A stretch of DNA of 33,098 nucleotides from the NCBI RefSeq assembly GCF_026627505.1, contig NZ_JAPNLK010000024.1, forward strand, positions 63,526 to 96,623. Direction: 5' to 3'. The notes below the pieces were generated by a model. That model was not told the origin of the DNA. It saw only the letters and a program-made list of their open reading frames with translations, and ran no database searches. Below are positions 23,226 to 33,036 of this stretch, one piece after another. The position numbers and the translations under genes are program-made. Numbering within the stretch: the first letter of the stretch is position 1; every line of letters starts with the position of its first letter. This DNA is from Streptomyces sp. H27-H5. GTDB taxonomy: Bacteria; Actinomycetota; Actinomycetes; Streptomycetales; Streptomycetaceae.

Positions 23226-24271
23226 GGCGCGCCCTGACCCTCACCGCCGTCGCGGGCGCCGCCGTCCTGACCCGGCGCGCCCTGCGCAGGCGCATCGGCC
23301 GCTCGCCGCTGTGGCCGCTGCCCGCCCTGGAGACCCCCATATCGGGGTACTCCCCGCGCCGGGCCCTGCGCGCCCTGATCGTCGCCCGCGCCGAACCGGC
23401 GGACGGGGTCCTGCGACTGACCCTGGAATCGCCGGAGCTCCCCGCCTGGACCCCGGGGGCGCACGTGGACGTGATGCTGCCCTCGGGTCTGGTGCGGCAG
23501 TACTCCCTGTGCGGGGATCCGGCCGACCGGGGCCGCTACACGATCGCGATCCGGCTCGTCGAGGACGGCCGGGGCGGCTCCCGCGAGGCGCACGCGCAGC
23601 TCGTGGAGGGCGCGGAGCTGGAACTCCGCCCGCCCCGCAACCGCTTCCCGCTCGCGCCGGCGCCCTCGTACGTCTTCGTGGCCGGCGGGATCGGCATCAC
23701 CCCGATCCTGCCGATGCTGCGCGCGGCCGAGGCGGCGGGCGCCGGCTGGACGCTGCTGTACGGGGGCCGCAGCCGGGCCACGATGCCGTTCCTCGCAGAA
23801 CTCGCCGCGTACGGGGACCGGGTCACGGTCCTCGCGCAGGACGAGAGCGGCCTGCCCGACCTGGGCCCGGTCACCGCCGCCGCCCCGGGCACGCTGGTCT
23901 ACTGCTGCGGGCCGGAACCGCTGATGGAGGCGGTACGGGCCGCGGCCCCGGCCGCCGTACCGGTCCACCTGGAGCGCTTCGCCCCCACCGCGACCGCGGG
24001 CGGCGCCACGCACCCGTTCACGGTGGAGTTGAGCCGCTCGGGCCGCACCGTGGAGGTCGCCGCGGACGAGACCACCCTGGCGGCGGTCCGACGGGAACTG
24101 CCGAACACCCCGTACTCCTGCGAGCAGGGCTTCTGCGGAACCTGCCAACACCGCGTGCTGGCAGGTGAGATCGACCACCGCGACGAACTCCTCACGGACG
24201 GCGAACGGGAGGACTCGATGCTCCTGTGCGTCTCCCGCGCGGCCTCGGACCGCCTGGTCCTGGACCTGTAG
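23222..24271 (+). CDS. Phthalate-dioxygenase-reductase/VanB-type ferredoxin reductase
   Basis: A 349-residue reductase in three parts. Residues about 50-145 form the flavin-binding barrel with RQYSLCGDP (92-100). Residues about 148-255 form the NAD(P)H-binding fold with GGIGITPI (155-162) and CCGPEPLM. Residues about 265-349 form a plant-type [2Fe-2S] ferredoxin with Cys300, Cys305, Cys308 and Cys336. This order (flavin, nucleotide, ferredoxin) is that of the VanB/phthalate dioxygenase reductase class. The start GTG 23222 overlaps the stop of the diiron-type gene (GTGA), so the two are translated together. The first 20 residues are hydrophobic between Arg residues and could be a membrane anchor. 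Its role is to pass electrons from NAD(P)H to the partner (inference). Confidence 0.92.
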   Translation: MRRALTLTAVAGAAVLTRRALRRRIGRSPLWPLPALETPISGYSPRRALRALIVARAEPADGVLRLTLESPELPAWTPGAHVDVMLPSGLVRQYSLCGDPADRGRYTIAIRLVEDGRGGSREAHAQLVEGAELELRPPRNRFPLAPAPSYVFVAGGIGITPILPMLRAAEAAGAGWTLLYGGRSRATMPFLAELAAYGDRVTVLAQDESGLPDLGPVTAAAPGTLVYCCGPEPLMEAVRAAAPAAVPVHLERFAPTATAGGATHPFTVELSRSGRTVEVAADETTLAAVRRELPNTPYSCEQGFCGTCQHRVLAGEIDHRDELLTDGEREDSMLLCVSRAASDRLVLDL

Positions 24272-24287
24272 CCGCCGTCGCGGTACC

Positions 24288-24334
24288 GCGCCTTCCCCTT
24301 CACCGTCCTTCCGGGCGGGCGTGGGGGAAGGCGC
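24288..24334 (+). terminator. Terminator of the diiron/reductase operon
   Basis: GCGCCTTCCCC (24288-24298) pairs perfectly with GGGGAAGGCGC (24324-24334) over a 25-base loop. It lies 17 bases past the reductase stop and ends before the TetR promoter. Confidence 0.75.
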
Positions 24335-24373
24335 TCTGGTCAGGGGGTGTGGCGGGCGAAGTATGGTGTCCGC

Positions 24374-25084
24374 ATGACAACCGGGGTGCGGCGCAGGATG
24401 GGTGTCGAGGAGCGGCGGCAGCAGCTGATCGGGGTTGCCCTGGAGCTGTTCAGCCACCGGTCGCCCGACGATGTGTCGATCGACGAGATCGCGGCGGCGG
24501 CCGGGATATCGAGGCCGCTCGTCTACCACTACTTTCCGGGCAAGCTCAGCCTGTACGAGGCCGCGTTGCGGCGGGCCGCCGATGAGCTGGCGCAACGGTT
24601 CGTCGAGCCGCAGGAGGGTCCGCTCGGGGCGCGGTTGTTGCGGGTCATGGGCCGGTTCTTCGCGTTCGTCGACGATCACGGGCCCGGGTTCTCGGCCCTG
24701 ATGCGGGGCGGGCCGGCGGCCGGGAGCAGCCGGGCCAACGCGATGATCGACGAGGTCCGGCAGGCCGCGTACGAGCAGATCATCACGCACCTGCGGATCG
24801 AGAAGCCGCCCGCGCGGATGGAGCTCGTGGTCCGCACGTGGGTGTCGCTCGCCGAGTCCACGGCGTTGATCTGGCTCGACGGGCGGAAGATCCCCCGCAA
24901 CGAGTTGGAGCTCCAGTTGGTGCACGACTTCGCGGCGCTGGCCGCCGTGAGCGCCGCGTACGACGAGGAAATGGCGGGGATCCTGGTGCGCATCCTGGCC
25001 GACGAGCCGGCCGACGGGCCGTTCGGAGTGCTGGTCGGGCGGCTGGCGGCGATCGTGCCGACCACGGTTCCGCGTTCACGTTGA
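24374..25084 (+). CDS. TetR-family transcriptional regulator
   Basis: A 236-residue regulator. The N-terminal DNA-binding domain is complete: RRQQLIGVALELFSHRSPDD, then VSIDEIAAAAGISRPLVYHY (helix-turn-helix with its recognition helix) and FPGKLSLYEAALRRAADEL. The remaining 150 residues are the helical ligand and dimer domain. The ligand is unknown. A -10-like TATGGT (24362-24367) ends 6 bases before ATG 24374 and no ribosome site is seen, suggesting a leaderless message. It follows the diiron/reductase operon after a terminator and may control it, although this is only inferred from the location. Confidence 0.93.
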   Translation: MTTGVRRRMGVEERRQQLIGVALELFSHRSPDDVSIDEIAAAAGISRPLVYHYFPGKLSLYEAALRRAADELAQRFVEPQEGPLGARLLRVMGRFFAFVDDHGPGFSALMRGGPAAGSSRANAMIDEVRQAAYEQIITHLRIEKPPARMELVVRTWVSLAESTALIWLDGRKIPRNELELQLVHDFAALAAVSAAYDEEMAGILVRILADEPADGPFGVLVGRLAAIVPTTVPRSR

Positions 25085-25145
25085 TCATGCCCACGCTGAT
25101 CATGACGTGGCGGCCCCGTGGCGGAATAATGCCCGAGTGATCATT
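25082..25145. repeat. Three TGATCAT repeats around the acetyltransferase promoter
   Basis: TGATCATG at 25082-25089 and 25097-25104 (15 bases apart) and TGATCATT at 25138-25145. The first includes the TetR stop codon, the second touches a -35-like TGACGT and the third lies in the first codons of the acetyltransferase. TGATCA is itself a palindrome. It may be a regulator site. Confidence 0.4.
25103..25130 (+). promoter_or_regulatory. Promoter of the GNAT gene
   Basis: TGACGT (25103-25108), a 16-base spacer, then AATAAT (25125-25130). The GTG start follows 6 bases later, so the transcript should begin at or near the start codon. Confidence 0.55.
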
Positions 25146-25661
25146 GACGACGGGATGTTGTTCCGGCAGGCCGTGGAGAAGGACGCCGGCACGCTGGTGA
25201 AGCTGTACGACCAGGCCGCCCGGTGGATGCGGGCCAACAACATCGACCAGTGGAAACCGGGTGACAAGGACGCCGAGCACTTCCGGGCGAAGACCCGCGA
25301 GGGCGAGGTGTGGATCGCCGAGGACGCAGACGGACGGGTCGTGGGCGCCTACGAGTTGTGGTGGTCCGACGAGGAGGCGTGGGGCGTCCAGCCTCCGGTG
25401 GCCGGCTACGTCCACCGCCTGATGATCGAGCGGGGGGCGGCGCCCGCCGGCGCGGGCATGCGGATACTCGAACACGCCGAGTACCGGATCGCCCGGACCG
25501 GTCGCGAACGGGCCCGGCTGGACTGCGTGTCCACCAATCCGCGGCTGCTCGCGTACTACCAGGGCGCGGGCTACCGGGTCGTCGGCGAATGCCCCTCGAA
25601 GCAGGGCAAGGACGGCCGGGTGTACGGGGTGATCCTCATGGAGCGGCGCCTCGACGTCTGA
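25137..25661 (+). CDS. GNAT-family N-acetyltransferase
   Basis: A 174-residue acetyltransferase of the GNAT fold. The order is [18 protein letters not shown] (first strand and helix), [18 protein letters not shown] (strands 2-3), [20 protein letters not shown] (the acetyl-CoA pyrophosphate loop region) and [20 protein letters not shown] (final strand-helix). The acceptor is unknown. GTG 25137 follows a promoter with -10 AATAAT at 6 bases and no ribosome site, so a leaderless start is chosen over 25107. It follows the TetR gene by 52 bases on the same strand. It ends at a strong hairpin before the convergent amylolytic gene. Confidence 0.9.
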   Translation: MIIDDGMLFRQAVEKDAGTLVKLYDQAARWMRANNIDQWKPGDKDAEHFRAKTREGEVWIAEDADGRVVGAYELWWSDEEAWGVQPPVAGYVHRLMIERGAAPAGAGMRILEHAEYRIARTGRERARLDCVSTNPRLLAYYQGAGYRVVGECPSKQGKDGRVYGVILMERRLDV

Positions 25662-25708
25662 CGCACCCCGCGCACGGCGCCCGGCCCCGTCGCCCGCACC
25701 ACGTGCGG

Positions 25709-25739
25709 CGGCGGTGCCGGACCGGGTCCGGCACCGCCG
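25709..25739. terminator. Bidirectional terminator between convergent genes
   Basis: CGGCGGTGCCGGA (25709-25721) and its perfect complement (25727-25739) close on a five-base loop. It separates the acetyltransferase stop (25661) from the stop of the convergent pullulanase fusion (25766). Confidence 0.8.
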
Positions 25740-25765
25740 TGTCGCAGGGGTGGGGGAAGGTCGGG

Positions 25766-28700
25766 TCAGCCGCGCTTGAAGACCGCGACCGTGCGGGCCG
25801 GGACGGTGAACCGCCCCGTCCTCGTGTCGTACGCGGATCCCTTCACGGTCGCGTCGGAACCCGCGGCCTGGATCGGGTGCAGCGCGTAGCCGCGGCCCGC
25901 GAGGTCGGCCACCCGCTGGGACTGGACGCCCGGGGTGGCGTTGAAGACCACCACCAGGTCGCCGGCGGTCATGGTGATCACTCCGGGGGTCTCCCCGGTC
26001 CCGGAGAGCGGGAAGCCGACGGCGCTCTGGACGGCGTCGGCCGTGGTGAGGGCGAAGGCCGGTTCCGTCGTACGGATCCTGAGCAGGTCGCGGTGGGCGG
26101 CGGAGGTCCCGGTGATCTCGGGGCAGCCGGCGCCCGGGCCGGTCAGGAGGGGCTTCGCGTAGGGCCACTTGGGCTGGTTGTCGGCGGCCGGCGGGAGGCC
26201 CCGGCCGAAGCCGTTGCCGTCACGGCAGTCCCAGTGGATGGCGTTGAACCAGTCGCCGCTGTCGAAGGAGTTGCGGTCCAGCGACTTCGAACGCAGCAGG
26301 TCCGTGCCCGCCTGGGAGAGCGCGGGGCCCTGCGAGAGGGTCGCGGTGGCCATGGCGAGGACCTGCATGCGGGCCTTGTCCGCCTCCGGGGTGCCCTTCG
26401 GGAGCTTGAAGGTCAGGGCGTCGTACAGGGACTCGTTGTCGTGGGCGTCGGCGTAGGCCAGGGCGTCGCCGGGGGCGGCCGCGTAGCCGGCCGGGGCGCC
26501 GTTGTAGTCCAGCTCGGAGCCCTTGATCCGGCGGCCGGTGGTGTCGGTGAAGGCGTACGAGGCGAGGTTGCCGGTCAGCCCGACCTTGATCAGGTCCTGG
26601 GCGTGCAGCAGCCGGGCCCGCTGCTGCTCGGGGGTGCCGTTCGCGGGCGAGGAGTTGGGTGCGGTGAACAGTCCGGAGGCGAAGCCCTGGACCCCGGGGT
26701 CCTCGTCGAAGGGGCCGCCGCCGCGGACCGCGTCGCGCGAGCGGTCGGAGAAGGTGGCGATGCCGGTGCCGGCCATGTTCTTCTGCGTGGCCTGCACGAA
26801 CCGGGCGTCGTCGGCGACCTCGCCGAAGTTCCATCCCTCGCCGTAGAGGACGATCCGCTTGCCGTCGACCCCGTCCTTGGCGAGGGTCAGCCCGTCGAGG
26901 GCCTTGCGCACGGCCAGGATGTTGTCCTTCGGGTGGTGCCCCATGAGGTCGAAGCGGAAGCCGTCGACCTTGTACTCCCTGGCCCAGGTGACGATCGAGT
27001 CGACGACGAGCCGGCCCATCATGGCGTTCTCGGGGGCGGTGTTGGCGCAGCAGGTGGAGGTGGCCACGGCCCCGTCGGGCAGCAGCCGCTGGTAGTAGCC
27101 GGGCACGATCCGGTCGAGGACCGACCGGTCCGACTGTCCGGCGGCCACGGTGTGGTTGTAGACCACGTCCATGACCGTGCGCAGTCCGGCGCCGTTCAGT
27201 GACTGGACCATCCTGCGGAACTCGACCGTGCGGGCGGTGCCGTTCGGGTCGCTCGCGTAGGAGCCCTCCGGCACGGTGTAGTGCAGCGGGTCGTAGCCCC
27301 AGTTGTAGGCGTCCTTCGCGGCGGTGGCGCCGACGCAGGCCTGCTGCTGTTCGCTGTCGGGGGCGTACGCCTTCAGGTCGCAGGCGGGTTCGGTGCGGTC
27401 GGCGGGCTTCTCCGGGATGGTGCCGATGTCGAAGGCCGGCAGCAGGTGGACGTAGGAGGTGCCGGCGGCGGCGAGGTCGCGCAGGTGCCGCATGCCGGCC
27501 GAGCCGGTGTCGGTGAAGGCCAGGTACTGGCCGGGGTGGGTGGTGGTGCGGTCCGCGACGGAGAAGTCCCGGACGTGGAGTTCCTGGATCTGCGCGGAGG
27601 TGAAGGGGACGGGCGCGGGCTTCTCGAGGTTCCGCCAGCCGGCCGGGGCGAGCTTCGGGTCGGTGAGGTCCACGGCCAGGCTGCGGGCGGAGTCGGCGGT
27701 CAGGGCGGTGGAGTACGGGTCGGTGACCAGGTTGCGGACCATCCGGCGGGTGCTCGGGGCCCAGACGGTGACGTCGTAGCGGTACGGCTTGCCGGTCCAG
27801 CTCCGCTCGCCGCGCACGGACCAGACGCCGGTGGCGTCGTCGCGCCGCATGGCGACGGTACGGCCGTCGAGTTCGAGGGAGACCTTCCGGGCGGTGGGGG
27901 CCCAGACGGAGAGGGTGGGGCGGCCGTCCTTGAAGACGGGGCCGAGCGGGGTCGTGTTGGCGTACAGGTCGTCGAGGACGCCGGCGAGTTGCACGCCGGT
28001 GGCCGCGAGGACGGCGCCGTTCGCGGCGCGGGCGCTCGCGACGAGCTGGCCGCGCAGGGCCTCGCGGACCCGGTCGCGGTCGCGGGCGTCGACGGTGAAG
28101 GCGGCGTACGAGGCCAGGTGCGGGAACTTCTTCTTCTGGGCGGCGGTGAGTTCGGAGCGGTTCAGGCGCAGCCAGGCGGCGCCCTCCTCCTTCAGCCGTC
28201 CGTCGTCGACGGTGATGCGGCCCTCGCGGGAGGCGAGGAGCTGGAGGGAGGCGGCGGCCTCGGGGGCCTTCCAGGCGACGGTGTCGCGGTCGATCCAGAC
28301 GGCCTCGGCCTTGCTGAGGTCAAGGGCTGCGGCCGTACCGGCGGGCTGCGGGAGGAGGTAGCGTTCCTTGCCGCCGAGCATCCACACCTCGTGGCCCGTG
28401 GCCTTCAGGTCCAGCGACTGGTCGGTGGGCAGGTCCTTCTCGTCGCCCTTGTGGAGGATGTAGCTCAGGCTCTGGGCGCCTTCGGCGAGCGGGACCTCGT
28501 ACACCGCGCCGTAGGAGTCGGTGCGGGTGGGCTGTAGGGGCTTCGACCAGTCGGTGGGGTTCGCGGCGCCGGCCCAGACGTGCAGGCCCCAGCCGTCGTA
28601 CGCGCCGTCGGGGCGCTGGTAGTGCAGGACGGCCTTGGTGGTGTCCTGCGGCGGTTGCGCGGGGCGTTCGGTGCGGGCCGCCTCCTTGCCCTGTTCGAGC

Positions 28701-31120
28701 CAGATCTCGCCGGTCCTCGTCACGTCGACGGTGCGGTCCGCGGCGACGTCCTTGTTCCCGTCCTTGTCGATGACCAGGTAGTTCACCGAGGAGGCCCCGG
28801 GCTTCAGCCGGACGTACGCGAAGGCCCCGTACGCGTCACGGCCGGTGAACGCGTGGCCCTCGGGCCAGGGCGTGGCCTCGCCCTCGGCGATGTCGCCCCA
28901 GGCGTACAGCCGCCAGTTCGCGTAGTCGCCGTCGGGCCGGTTGTAGTGCACCACCGCGTACTCGCGCTGCGTCGCGCCGGGGACCTCCACGGGCGGGGCC
29001 TGGCCGGCGACGGACTCGGCGAGGGCGCTCGCGGTGCGACCGGCGGAGTCGACGACGACCGCCTTGTAGCGCAGCGGGGTGCCGGGCGCGGCCGTGACGT
29101 GCTGGGTGACCCGGTACGGGGCGTGGTCGGCCGAGCCGAGGACCTGCCACTTCCCGGCGCCGGCCTGGGCGGCGAAGACGACCCGGTTCAGGGAGCCCCC
29201 GGTGGCCTCGGCGGACAGCTCGACGGTGCCGGTGGCGCCGGCGGCCGGGGCCTTCAGGGTCAGGGAGGGCCTGGTCGCGGGCGGGGCGAGGGGGGCGGTG
29301 GCCCGCAGGACCACCGAGCCCAGCGCGGGGACGGTGATCGTGAGCTTGCCGGCGGCGGACGCCCGGACGGTGCCGGCGTAGGGGGAGGTGCCGCCGTACA
29401 GGGTGCGGTAACCGGCGCCGGCCGGCGCGTCGAGCTCCACGGTGCGGGGACCGGTCGCGTTGTTCGAGGCCACCAGGTACTCGGTACGGGTACGGGCGTC
29501 GGTCCGGGCGACCGCGTGGACGGAGTCGGTGTCCAGGCGCGCGCTCTGGACGCCGTCCCGCAGGGCCGGGTGGTCCCGGGTCAGCTTCGCGAGAGCACTG
29601 ATCTGCTGGTAGAGCGGGTGCTCCGGATCGTAGGCGTCGCTCGCGTGGGTACGCTCCGTGCCGAGCTGGTCGTCGTCCAGGTAGTCGGCGGTCCGCGAGG
29701 CGAACAGGGGCTGCCGGGCGTCCTTGTCACCGCCGGCGCCCGTGAAGCCCTGCTCGTCACCGGAGTAGATCACCGGATTGCCCCGGGAGAGGAACATCAA
29801 CTCGTTGGCCAGCCGGTAGCGGTCCAGCAGCTCCCGCTCCCCCGCCTGCGGCCGGTCCTGCTTCAGGAAGGCCCCGAAGCGGCCCATGTCGTGGTTGCCG
29901 AGGAAGGTGACCTGCTCGTAGGCATTCGCCTTGTCGGTGGTGTACCGGTGGTCGTCGGCCAGCACCGAGCCCAACCGCGAGGCCCCCGCGCCCTGGGAGG
30001 CGTACGCGCGGATCGCGTCCTGGAGCGGGAAGTCGAGGGTGGCGTCGAGCCGGCCCCGGGTCACGTACGGGGAGGTGACGGCGGTGTCGGCGGAGTACAC
30101 CTCGCCGAACATGAAGAAGTCCTCGCGGCCCCGCTTGGCCGCGTACGCGTCCAGAGCCGTGGCCCACTGCGTCCAGAACCCGGTGTTGACGTGCTTGACC
30201 GTGTCGATCCGGAAGCCGTCGATCTCGAAGTCCCGGACCCACTTCTCGTAGATCTTCTCCATCCCGTCGACCACCTCGGGACGCTCGGTCCACAGGTCGT
30301 CGAGGCCGGAGAAGTCACCCTGCTCGGAGGACTCGCCGGCGAAGGTGGAGTCGCCCCGGTTGTGGTACATCGACGGATCGTTGAGCCAGGCCGGGACCTT
30401 GACCTTCTTCTTCGCCGCGGGCACGACGGGGGTCCGCGGGAAGGAATCGGCGTCCGTCGCCGGGAACTTCCGCTTCCCGTCGGCGTACTCGGAGTCGTCG
30501 AAGGGCACCCCGTCCCTGGTCAGGTACGGGAAGGCGCCCTTGGAGAGGTAGCCGCGCGAGGCCTCGCGGTAGTCGACGACGTCCGCGGTGTGGTTGGTGA
30601 TGACGTCGAAGAAGACCTTCATCCCCTTCCCGTGCGCCTTGTCGATCAGCCGCTCCAGGTCGGCGTTGGTGCCGAAGTGCGGGTCCACCTGCGTGAAGTC
30701 GGTGATCCAATAGCCGTGGTAGCCGGCCGAGACGTCGGCGCCCGCGCCCTGCACCGGCTGGTTCTTGAAGATCGGCGCCATCCAGATGGCCGTCGTGCCG
30801 AGCCCCTTGATGTAGTCGAGCCGGTCCGCCAGCCCCTTGAGGTCACCGCCCTGGTAAAAGCCCTTGTCCGTCGGGTCCAGACCGGTCTCCAGCCGGGAGC
30901 CGGTCAACCCGCCCCGGTCGTTGCGCGGATCGCCGTTCGCGAACCGGTCCGGGAGCACGAAGTAGAACTGCTCCCGGGTCAGGTCGTGGCGGGCCGGCTC
31001 GGCGGCCAGCGCGACGTCCGAGGGCGGGGCCGGCGGCCGGGAGGCGGCCGACGCCGGGAGGGCGGGCAGGAGCGTCACGGCCAGGGTGGCGGCGATCACT
31101 CCCGCGGCGGGGCGTATCAA
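25766..31120 (-). CDS. Secreted alpha-amylase/pullulanase bifunctional enzyme
   Basis: A 1,784-residue secreted enzyme that cuts alpha-1,4 and alpha-1,6 bonds of starch, glycogen and pullulan. After a signal peptide (about 1-25, ending LPASAA) comes a GH13 domain (about 45-500) with [18 protein letters not shown] and LGNHDMG holding the three acid residues. Two starch-binding CBM41-like modules follow (about 718-805 and 825-915, both with HY-RPDG). A CBM48-like module ([19 protein letters not shown]) begins near 1060. The C-terminal catalytic domain has the type I pullulanase motif YNWGYDP (near 1272), [19 protein letters not shown] and the AHDNESLYD motif. The start is TTG 31120, rare but preceded by GAGGAG at 8 bases, and no ATG or GTG fits better. 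It lies 99 bases after the amylase gene, probably in one transcript. Confidence 0.95.
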   Translation of the reverse strand: MIRPAAGVIAATLAVTLLPALPASAASRPPAPPSDVALAAEPARHDLTREQFYFVLPDRFANGDPRNDRGGLTGSRLETGLDPTDKGFYQGGDLKGLADRLDYIKGLGTTAIWMAPIFKNQPVQGAGADVSAGYHGYWITDFTQVDPHFGTNADLERLIDKAHGKGMKVFFDVITNHTADVVDYREASRGYLSKGAFPYLTRDGVPFDDSEYADGKRKFPATDADSFPRTPVVPAAKKKVKVPAWLNDPSMYHNRGDSTFAGESSEQGDFSGLDDLWTERPEVVDGMEKIYEKWVRDFEIDGFRIDTVKHVNTGFWTQWATALDAYAAKRGREDFFMFGEVYSADTAVTSPYVTRGRLDATLDFPLQDAIRAYASQGAGASRLGSVLADDHRYTTDKANAYEQVTFLGNHDMGRFGAFLKQDRPQAGERELLDRYRLANELMFLSRGNPVIYSGDEQGFTGAGGDKDARQPLFASRTADYLDDDQLGTERTHASDAYDPEHPLYQQISALAKLTRDHPALRDGVQSARLDTDSVHAVARTDARTRTEYLVASNNATGPRTVELDAPAGAGYRTLYGGTSPYAGTVRASAAGKLTITVPALGSVVLRATAPLAPPATRPSLTLKAPAAGATGTVELSAEATGGSLNRVVFAAQAGAGKWQVLGSADHAPYRVTQHVTAAPGTPLRYKAVVVDSAGRTASALAESVAGQAPPVEVPGATQREYAVVHYNRPDGDYANWRLYAWGDIAEGEATPWPEGHAFTGRDAYGAFAYVRLKPGASSVNYLVIDKDGNKDVAADRTVDVTRTGEIWLEQGKEAARTERPAQPPQDTTKAVLHYQRPDGAYDGWGLHVWAGAANPTDWSKPLQPTRTDSYGAVYEVPLAEGAQSLSYILHKGDEKDLPTDQSLDLKATGHEVWMLGGKERYLLPQPAGTAAALDLSKAEAVWIDRDTVAWKAPEAAASLQLLASREGRITVDDGRLKEEGAAWLRLNRSELTAAQKKKFPHLASYAAFTVDARDRDRVREALRGQLVASARAANGAVLAATGVQLAGVLDDLYANTTPLGPVFKDGRPTLSVWAPTARKVSLELDGRTVAMRRDDATGVWSVRGERSWTGKPYRYDVTVWAPSTRRMVRNLVTDPYSTALTADSARSLAVDLTDPKLAPAGWRNLEKPAPVPFTSAQIQELHVRDFSVADRTTTHPGQYLAFTDTGSAGMRHLRDLAAAGTSYVHLLPAFDIGTIPEKPADRTEPACDLKAYAPDSEQQQACVGATAAKDAYNWGYDPLHYTVPEGSYASDPNGTARTVEFRRMVQSLNGAGLRTVMDVVYNHTVAAGQSDRSVLDRIVPGYYQRLLPDGAVATSTCCANTAPENAMMGRLVVDSIVTWAREYKVDGFRFDLMGHHPKDNILAVRKALDGLTLAKDGVDGKRIVLYGEGWNFGEVADDARFVQATQKNMAGTGIATFSDRSRDAVRGGGPFDEDPGVQGFASGLFTAPNSSPANGTPEQQRARLLHAQDLIKVGLTGNLASYAFTDTTGRRIKGSELDYNGAPAGYAAAPGDALAYADAHDNESLYDALTFKLPKGTPEADKARMQVLAMATATLSQGPALSQAGTDLLRSKSLDRNSFDSGDWFNAIHWDCRDGNGFGRGLPPAADNQPKWPYAKPLLTGPGAGCPEITGTSAAHRDLLRIRTTEPAFALTTADAVQSAVGFPLSGTGETPGVITMTAGDLVVVFNATPGVQSQRVADLAGRGYALHPIQAAGSDATVKGSAYDTRTGRFTVPARTVAVFKRG

Positions 31121-31219
31121 GGCAAGGACTCCTCGGTCGTCACGTGTCTGCGTGGGACGAGGGCCGCCCGGCGGTGGCGGGGAGTGAGGTGCCGGGCGAC
31201 CCTGGTTCGGGGGGCGGGG

Positions 31220-32947
31220 TCAGTTGCGCCAGGTGTCGGTCAACGTGACCCGACCGCTCGCGGGAACGGTGGCGGAGCGGTTGGCGCCGCTCTCCCAGGT
31301 GACGTTCCCGGAGGCGTCCTTGCGCACGTACTTGTACGAGAAGGACGTGCCGGGCGGGAGCGTGACGTCGAGCTTCCACACCGGGTAGGCCGCCGGGTCC
31401 AGCTTCGGGGCGACGGAGGTGTTCCAGTTCCCGAGCTCGGCCCGGTCACCCGTCACGTGGATGTTCTGGCCGAGGACCGTGGAGGCGTTCACCCCGAACG
31501 AGGCCCCGGCCTCCGCCGCGGGCGGCGGGGTGGTGCCGCCGGCGCAGGTGCGGGCGTTCACGTGCAGGGCCACCGCGCTGCCGGCGCCGAGGGTGGCCGT
31601 GAACCGGCCGGCGGAGTCGACCGTGACCGTGCGCCCGCTCTGGACGTCGCAGTACCCGCCCGCCGGGAGGGACGTCTGGAAGGTCCGGGTCAGCGCCGAG
31701 CCCTCGTGGTTGAGCGCCACGTACGCCTTGGCGCCGCGCCCGAACGCGATCTGGTCACCGCCGTTGTCCCACCAGTCGGTGACGGACTGGCCGCGCGCGG
31801 CGTTGCGGAAGGCCACCATGGAGGAGATCTCCCGCCAGGCGTGCTGACACTTCCAGCCGTCGGCGTAACAGGCTTTCACTGCACCGCCGTTGGGCGGGCC
31901 GGCGTCCTTCTGGCTCCACTCGTAGCCGGAGTGCACGTCCGGCGATCCGTACGGCCAGGCCAGCATGAAGACGTTGGCGAGGGTGTAGGCGGAGCCGTCC
32001 TTGTAGCTGAGGGTGTCACCGCCGCGCTCGGTGTCGTGGTTGTCGACGAAAACGGCGGACTGCCCGGAGGGCATGTACCCCCACGCCTCGCCGAGGTTCT
32101 TCAGGTGGGCGAGGTTCTCGCTCTGGAAGACCCGCTTCAGATCGCGGGCGTAGCGGAACTCCTGCACGTCCCCGTTGCCCAGGTACTCGGACGGCGACAC
32201 GGCCTCGCCCGCACCGAAGATCGCCTCCTGCTTCCAGTAGACGGAGGGGTTGCTCAGCCGGGACTTGATGTTGGCGAGGTCGGCGGCCGGCATGTGCTTG
32301 GCCGCGTCGATCCGGAAGCCGTCGACGCCGAGGGAGAGCAGGTCGTTGAGGTAGCCGGCGATCCGGCCGCGCACGTAGTCCTCGCCGGTGTCGAGGTCGG
32401 CGAGCTGCACCAGCTCGCAGTTCTGGACGTTGCCCGGGTCCTGGTAGTTCGAGATCGTCGCCCGACAGTCGTCCATGTCGGCGCCGGAGTAGAGGCCGGG
32501 GTAGCCGTACTTCGTGTACGAAGAGCCGCCCGTCCCGGTGCCGTCGGCGGCGGCCATGTGGTTGATGACGGAGTCGGCGACCACCTTCACGCCGGCGGCG
32601 TGACAGGTGTCGACCATCGCTTTGAAGGCCGTCCGGTCACCGAGCCGCCCGGCGATCTTGTAGCTGACGGGCTGGTACGAGGTCCACCACTGGTCGCCCT
32701 GGATGTGCTCCTGCGGAGGCGACACCTGGACGTACCCGTACCCGGCGGGTCCCAGGCTGTCGGTGCAGGCCCGCGCGACGGAGTCGAAGCGCCACTCGAA
32801 CAGCACGGCGGTGACGTCCTTGGCGCCGGGAGTGGCGGCGACCGCCCGGGGGGCCTGAACGGTGAAGGACGCGGCGACAAGCGCGGTGGCGGCGAGCAGG
32901 GTTGTGGCTCTGGTGGTTCTTGCAGCGCTGACGGCTCTGGCAGGCAT
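31220..32947 (-). CDS. Secreted alpha-amylase with starch-binding domain
   Basis: A 575-residue enzyme that cuts internal alpha-1,4 bonds of starch outside the cell. A signal peptide runs about 1-38 ([16 protein letters not shown], then [10 protein letters not shown]). The GH13 barrel follows, with [11 protein letters not shown] (nucleophile Asp), FGAGEAVSP (acid/base Glu) and [11 protein letters not shown] (Asp). The all-beta domain C comes next, then a short [10 protein letters not shown] linker and a CBM20 starch-binding module (about 483-575, with LGNWN and [20 protein letters not shown]). This is the typical Streptomyces alpha-amylase layout. ATG 32947 is preceded by AGGAGG at 7 bases, a very strong site. 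It is first in a unit with the pullulanase fusion and is controlled by the palindromic operator upstream. Confidence 0.97.
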   Translation of the reverse strand: MPARAVSAARTTRATTLLAATALVAASFTVQAPRAVAATPGAKDVTAVLFEWRFDSVARACTDSLGPAGYGYVQVSPPQEHIQGDQWWTSYQPVSYKIAGRLGDRTAFKAMVDTCHAAGVKVVADSVINHMAAADGTGTGGSSYTKYGYPGLYSGADMDDCRATISNYQDPGNVQNCELVQLADLDTGEDYVRGRIAGYLNDLLSLGVDGFRIDAAKHMPAADLANIKSRLSNPSVYWKQEAIFGAGEAVSPSEYLGNGDVQEFRYARDLKRVFQSENLAHLKNLGEAWGYMPSGQSAVFVDNHDTERGGDTLSYKDGSAYTLANVFMLAWPYGSPDVHSGYEWSQKDAGPPNGGAVKACYADGWKCQHAWREISSMVAFRNAARGQSVTDWWDNGGDQIAFGRGAKAYVALNHEGSALTRTFQTSLPAGGYCDVQSGRTVTVDSAGRFTATLGAGSAVALHVNARTCAGGTTPPPAAEAGASFGVNASTVLGQNIHVTGDRAELGNWNTSVAPKLDPAAYPVWKLDVTLPPGTSFSYKYVRKDASGNVTWESGANRSATVPASGRVTLTDTWRN

Positions 32948-32985
32948 GCGGGGGCCTCCTGGCGGAAGAGGTGGGGATTGCAGCG

Positions 32986-33014
32986 ACGGTAGGTGCCAGG
33001 CCGAACCCCTGCAA
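32986..33014 (-). promoter_or_regulatory. Amylase promoter (-35 TTGCAG, -10 TACCGT)
   Basis: On the minus strand TTGCAG (complement of 33009-33014), a 17-base spacer and TACCGT (complement of 32986-32991) match a principal-sigma promoter. The transcript would start near 32979, giving a leader of about 32 bases. The -35 is the inner edge of the operator palindrome, so a bound repressor would exclude RNA polymerase. Confidence 0.65.
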
Positions 33015-33036
33015 GACCTTGCGCAAGGGATTGCAG
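33009..33036. promoter_or_regulatory. Concentric palindrome, probable MalR/Reg1 operator
   Basis: CTGCAA (33009-33014) and TTGCAG (33031-33036) flank CCTTGCGCAAGG (33017-33028), all about the same centre, so that only two spacer positions on each side break the symmetry. TTGCAG and TTGCGCAA elements are the hallmark of Streptomyces amylase promoters and of the LacI/GalR-type repressor MalR (Reg1). A further GGGATTGCAG at 32974-32983 repeats one half-site 53 bases away. Confidence 0.7.

Noticed and set aside
28580..32992. A 1,470-codon open frame on the plus strand opposite the amylase genes
   Set aside because: It is a shadow of the two amylolytic genes: Val/Gly/Arg/Asp-rich, with no domain, while the minus strand holds complete catalytic motifs.
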